Assembly: GCA_014380985.1 (NCBI GenBank)
Contig: JACMIU010000102.1
Location: 1 to 15,447 of the forward strand
Direction of reading: 5' to 3'
Origin: Armatimonadota bacterium
Lineage (GTDB): Bacteria; Armatimonadota; Armatimonadia; Armatimonadales; Armatimonadaceae
Length of the DNA stretch: 15,447 nt
In this document: positions 12,627 through 15,447 of the stretch, piece after piece
Layout: every line of letters begins with the position of its first letter
Position numbering within the stretch: the first letter of the stretch is position 1
The notes under the pieces: model-generated
The model's input: only the letters and a program-made list of their open reading frames with translations
Database searches by the model: none
What the model was told of the DNA's origin: nothing
Program-made: the position numbers and the translations under genes

Positions 12627-13415
12627 ATGGATACGTTAAACACACCGGCGGAAATCGCCGAACTTAAGAAGTTGCGTCAGCAAAACAGTTGGTGGCGCAT
12701 CGGAGCCACCGCGCTCACCGTGCTTTGGATCGGCGGATGCTTTATCAGCGTCAACAATTCGGTGCAAGGGCTTTTCAATCCCGGCGCACGTCAGCAACAG
12801 TTTGTCAACACATTGCAGGGCAACATTCAGCGCGACATTGTGCCGCAAGTCGAAGGTATCGCCAAGCAAACATTCACCGAAGCACAGCCACAGGTGCAAG
12901 CGTCGCTTCTCAAACTCAATGACCGCGTGCCGGAACTGACGCAGGCGTCGTTCACAGAACTCGAAACATTACAAACGTCGCTTCCCGCCAAAGGCAAAAC
13001 GATTTTAGACAAGACGTATGGCGAAATGCTTAGTGGCAAAGAAGCGAAAATCAAGGAAATGTTCCCGGAAGCGACCGAGGAGAATATCAAAACGCTGACC
13101 ACGAACATGACGAATATCGCGGAGGAAAAAGCGGTCACGGTCAATGACAAACTGTTCGCCAAGCACCAAGACTCGCTGATGGGCATCATGGAAAGCATGG
13201 ACACGATTCGCACCACCGAACCCAAAGGCGCGTCGGCGGAAGGCGAAAACTGGGAGCTCGCGCTTGCCGTGATGGATGTTGTCCGCGACGATATGAAGGA
13301 TCTCGCCGCGATGGCAAGCGACAACGACGCGAAGCAAACGAAAACCACGGCGTCCGCGTCCCTTTCGGGACCGAAAACCGCCAACCAATCCACCAAAAAG
13401 ACGGGCGCACAATAG
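12627..13415 (+). CDS. Unrecognised one-TM protein with helical outer domain (pair member A)
   Basis: The 262-residue protein has a short cytoplasmic start (about 1-22), a TM helix at about 23-42 (WRIGATALTVLWIGGCFISV) and then a long, mostly helical region (55-235). That region is rich in Gln, Glu, Lys and Thr and runs without Cys. It ends in a low-complexity Thr/Ser/Lys tail (236-262). I recognise no domain. A GAGGAT element 7 nt before the ATG is a good ribosome site. The next gene starts 9 bp after this one and has the same plan, so the two are probably co-expressed and may be distant paralogues: QRDIVPQVEGIAKQTFTEA here resembles DATAPQFAAQIKEQIPQLI there. A membrane-tethered complex or scaffold is a guess. 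Confidence 0.75.
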   Translation: MDTLNTPAEIAELKKLRQQNSWWRIGATALTVLWIGGCFISVNNSVQGLFNPGARQQQFVNTLQGNIQRDIVPQVEGIAKQTFTEAQPQVQASLLKLNDRVPELTQASFTELETLQTSLPAKGKTILDKTYGEMLSGKEAKIKEMFPEATEENIKTLTTNMTNIAEEKAVTVNDKLFAKHQDSLMGIMESMDTIRTTEPKGASAEGENWELALAVMDVVRDDMKDLAAMASDNDAKQTKTTASASLSGPKTANQSTKKTGAQ

Positions 13416-13424
13416 GAGAAACTC

Positions 13425-14216
13425 ATGGAAACACCAGAAAACAAAGACAATGTGCGCGTTTATGAAGCCGCACCGGTTGCAGGATCAGCCCCGGTAGTGG
13501 TAGCCACCACGCCCGGCGACAGCATGGTTGCCGAAAACTTCGTTCACAGCGAACTGGACGCCGAGCGCAAATCGCTCCGCATCACGCAAATCGTGTCGAG
13601 TGTCGCCGCGTTAGCGATTATCGCCTACACCGGCTATATCGCCGGTACGCTCAACAACACGTTGCAACCGACGGTTGCCGCGAACACCGCGACTGGCTTA
13701 ATCGCCACGCAGGTAGACGCGACCGCGCCGCAATTCGCCGCGCAAATCAAGGAGCAGATTCCGCAACTGATCGAGAAAGCACCCGATTACGCCATTGAGC
13801 AGTTGCCGAGATACCGCGTCGCGCTCGAAGACCAGATAGAAACCGACATGACGAAGTATTTCACCGAGTCGTCGGTGACGCTCAGCGAGTCGTTCGACGA
13901 ACTGCTTGCCGCGAACAAGGACAACATCTCACTGATGCTCAAAGACGGGCAAGACCCGCAAGCGACCAAAGCGGTCGGGGACGCCATCGAAGCCGAAATG
14001 CTCGATTACGTCAAAACCGTATCGCTGAACGGCGAGACGCTCTCCACCAAACTCGATGAAGCGAACACGTCCTTGAACGCGGTGGAAACGCGCATGGAGA
14101 AACTGGCGAAAAACGCGAACCTGACGCCGCAGGAGAAAAAGGCACGTCGTGCTATCGGTATCCTGACGCGCACGATTGAAACCGCGAAGACCGAAGCGGA
14201 CGGCAAAACCATCTAA
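13425..14216 (+). CDS. Unrecognised one-TM protein with helical outer domain (pair member B)
   Basis: This 263-residue protein has a longer cytoplasmic region (1-52, with a Val/Pro/Ala-rich part), a TM helix at about 55-75 (QIVSSVAALAIIAYTGYIAG) and a helical outer domain up to about 255. The outer domain contains repeated Gln/Glu/Lys heptad-like stretches such as FAAQIKEQIPQLIEKAPDYA (104-123) and LDEANTSLNAVETRMEKLAK (210-229). There is no cysteine. AGGAG 7 nt before the ATG is a good ribosome site. It follows member A by 9 bp on the same strand and shares its architecture. No enzyme motif is seen, so a structural or binding role is more likely than catalysis. The family is not recognised. 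Confidence 0.75.
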   Translation: METPENKDNVRVYEAAPVAGSAPVVVATTPGDSMVAENFVHSELDAERKSLRITQIVSSVAALAIIAYTGYIAGTLNNTLQPTVAANTATGLIATQVDATAPQFAAQIKEQIPQLIEKAPDYAIEQLPRYRVALEDQIETDMTKYFTESSVTLSESFDELLAANKDNISLMLKDGQDPQATKAVGDAIEAEMLDYVKTVSLNGETLSTKLDEANTSLNAVETRMEKLAKNANLTPQEKKARRAIGILTRTIETAKTEADGKTI

Positions 14217-14332
14217 CCAAAATTAGGGTAACGGTGTATTTGATTAACATCTGCTCACTCCGTTGCCCGAACTTTGAATCGGTGAGTGTAACCGCTGGGG
14301 GAAGATTGGAACGGTTGATGTCGGAGGAGTTT

Positions 14333-15205
14333 ATGAACGAGTTCAATGGAACCATACTTTCTGTTGGAGCCGCCGGGCATTTTGCCGGGCTTGTCGTACC
14401 GGAACTCGCTAAGCGCGGTGTGACCGTTCGCGCCCTGATTCGTGACGTGGAGCAGACAGATGCGGTGCTGCAAAAAGGAGCGACGGAGGTGGCTATCGGT
14501 GACTTAAGCGACCGCGCAAGCATAGACGCCGCACTCAACGGAGTGGATTCGGTTTTCTACATCGCGCCTGTTTCGATCTCAAACGAAGCCGAAATCGGCG
14601 TGGCAATGGTGGCGGCGGCAAAACAGGCGGGGGTACGCCGCTTCGTTTTTTCGTCTCTTATCCACCCCGCACTTAGTGCGTTGCCCAATCATATAGCGAA
14701 AGCACCCGTAGAGGAGGCGATACTTGCTTCCGACATGGAGTTCGTTCTGTTGCATCCGTCGATGTTTTTCCAAAATATCGCGGAAGGTTGGCAGGAAACG
14801 ATCAAGACTGGCGTTTACACGGAGCCGTGGTCGTCCGACTCACGTTTCAGTCGGGTGGACTACCGCGATGTCGCCGAAGTCGCAGCGATTGCCCTCACCG
14901 AAAACCGTCTGACGTGGGGAACGTTCGAGTTGTGTGCCGAAGGACATCTGAGCCGTAAGGAGATGGCACGTCTGATGAGCGAGGTACTGGGTACAAACAT
15001 CGAACCGGGAACCGTCGCACCGAAAAAGCTCGCTCCTTCTTCCGAAAACAGCGAGGAGGCGAGGGAGATGGCGTCCCTGCAACCGATGATAGACTGGTAT
15101 GACAAACACGGTCTGGTCGGCAACGCGCTGATTCTACGGGCAATCTTGGGGCGCGAACCGCGTACACTACGTGACTACCTTGCCGAACTTGCGGCGAAAT
15201 CGTAG
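14333..15205 (+). CDS. NmrA-like NAD(P)-binding protein (atypical SDR)
   Basis: The 290-residue protein begins with a Rossmann strand and nucleotide-binding loop, ILSVGAAGHFAGLVVPELAKRG (8-29, G12-x2-G15-x2-A18, slightly off the usual GxxGxxG). VRALIRD at 32-38 and GDLSDRASIDAALNGVDSVFY at 56-76 are typical of NmrA/YwnB-type proteins. VRRFVFSSLIHP (101-112) marks the next strand. Relatives are NAD(P)-dependent sensors or reductases such as azoreductase-like and quinone oxidoreductase-2-like proteins. The usual SDR Tyr-x3-Lys pair is not clear. An open frame extends to 14234, but GGAGG set 5 nt before the ATG at 14333 decides the start. The 116-bp gap upstream contains only a weak hairpin (14226-14268). 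Its substrate is unknown. Confidence 0.88.
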   Translation: MNEFNGTILSVGAAGHFAGLVVPELAKRGVTVRALIRDVEQTDAVLQKGATEVAIGDLSDRASIDAALNGVDSVFYIAPVSISNEAEIGVAMVAAAKQAGVRRFVFSSLIHPALSALPNHIAKAPVEEAILASDMEFVLLHPSMFFQNIAEGWQETIKTGVYTEPWSSDSRFSRVDYRDVAEVAAIALTENRLTWGTFELCAEGHLSRKEMARLMSEVLGTNIEPGTVAPKKLAPSSENSEEAREMASLQPMIDWYDKHGLVGNALILRAILGREPRTLRDYLAELAAKS

Positions 15206-15275
15206 ACCTTTTTTCGTTTGCTCGGTGCAACCGTGGCCACCGCTTGCGTGTCACAACAAGCGAAGGAACCAACCG

Positions 15276-15447
15276 ATGTACACCGCGAACCTGCCGAGAG
15301 AACTGGACGCCGCCCTTGAATCCGCCCGCGAGCCGGGCGAACAACTGCTCTGGACGGGACGCCCCGCGCCGTGGCGAACCGTGCGCGGCGAGTGGGCGGC
15401 GTTCGTGTTTGCGATTCCGTGGACGGCGTTCGCGCTGTTCTGGGAGG
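15276..15447 (+). CDS. PH-domain-like membrane protein (5' part, runs off the window)
   Basis: The frame from the ATG at 15276 is open to the end of the window (57 residues). The pattern of a short helical lead, PGEQLLWTGRPAPW (20-33), a short linker (RTVRGE) and a hydrophobic, Trp-rich segment (AAFVFAIPWTAFALFWE) resembles the start of a group of uncharacterised bacterial membrane proteins. In that group, GE-x-LLW-x-GRP precedes two TM helices and a PH-like domain. AAGGA 9 nt upstream is a fair ribosome site. Domain content beyond the window cannot be judged, so the PH-like call is tentative. Confidence 0.6.
   Translation, partial: MYTANLPRELDAALESAREPGEQLLWTGRPAPWRTVRGEWAAFVFAIPWTAFALFWE

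Noticed and set aside
14226..14268. Nine-pair hairpin before the NmrA-like gene
   Set aside because: The loop is 25 nt, one pair is a wobble and no T-run follows, so it is too weak to call a terminator.
15241..15262. CGCTTG/CAAGCG inverted repeat before the last gene
   Set aside because: Six bases with a 10-nt loop and no adjoining signal, so it is not separable from chance.

Overview
The window looks like an accessory-gene stretch of a GC-rich (roughly 60% by eye) chromosome from an Armatimonadota-type bacterium. The main pointer is a pseudopilin at 10495-11283. Its N-terminus (GFTLVELL, then IIFPVFAAARGKAR, then NLRQIGLAVQMYSQDYDG) is the style that is very numerous in Armatimonadota. Gfo/Idh/MocA oxidoreductases of the kind at 1053-2159 are also abundant there. 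The assignment rests on recognising these families, not on a database search. I see no tRNA, rRNA, CRISPR array, transposase or phage gene. No gene-free gap exceeds about 220 bases.

Layout from left to right. The 3' end of an unrecognised gene (2-190, +) runs tail-to-tail into a leftward pair, a Gfo/Idh/MocA oxidoreductase and a LigB-type extradiol dioxygenase-like protein. Also leftward are a MazF/PemK-type toxin with its overlapping antitoxin, accB (biotin carboxyl carrier protein) and a membrane-anchored anti-sigma-like protein with a long Ala/Pro/Lys/Val tether. A 220-bp divergent control region with several CTATAC half-sites and a bulged hairpin separates these from a rightward group: a small one-TM protein, a zinc-ribbon membrane protein and mnmE (tRNA U34 modification GTPase). 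A 17-bp hairpin sits between mnmE and the convergent uracil-DNA glycosylase gene. A divergent promoter region then leads rightward into an unknown three-TM protein. That gene runs tail-to-tail into a leftward overlapping set: pseudopilin, amidohydrolase of the MTA/SAH deaminase type, and CPBP protease. Alanine dehydrogenase (ald) lies upstream on the same strand. Divergent from ald is a rightward tandem pair of unrecognised proteins, each with a cytoplasmic tail, one TM helix and a long helical outer domain. An NmrA-like NAD(P)-binding protein and the first part of a PH-domain-like membrane protein follow.

How the genes work together. Most are single housekeeping or accessory functions, not one pathway. 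The clear functional units are the toxin-antitoxin pair, the overlapping pseudopilin/deaminase/protease set (coupled translation likely) and the tandem pair at 12627-14216. That pair is the best candidate for an undescribed system: two genes 9 bp apart with matching architecture and a 7+7 bp operator-like dyad upstream. A second pattern is that four starts (UDG, the three-TM gene, the antitoxin and ald) have a -10-like hexamer only 6-7 nt before the ATG. This suggests leaderless mRNAs are common in this organism.
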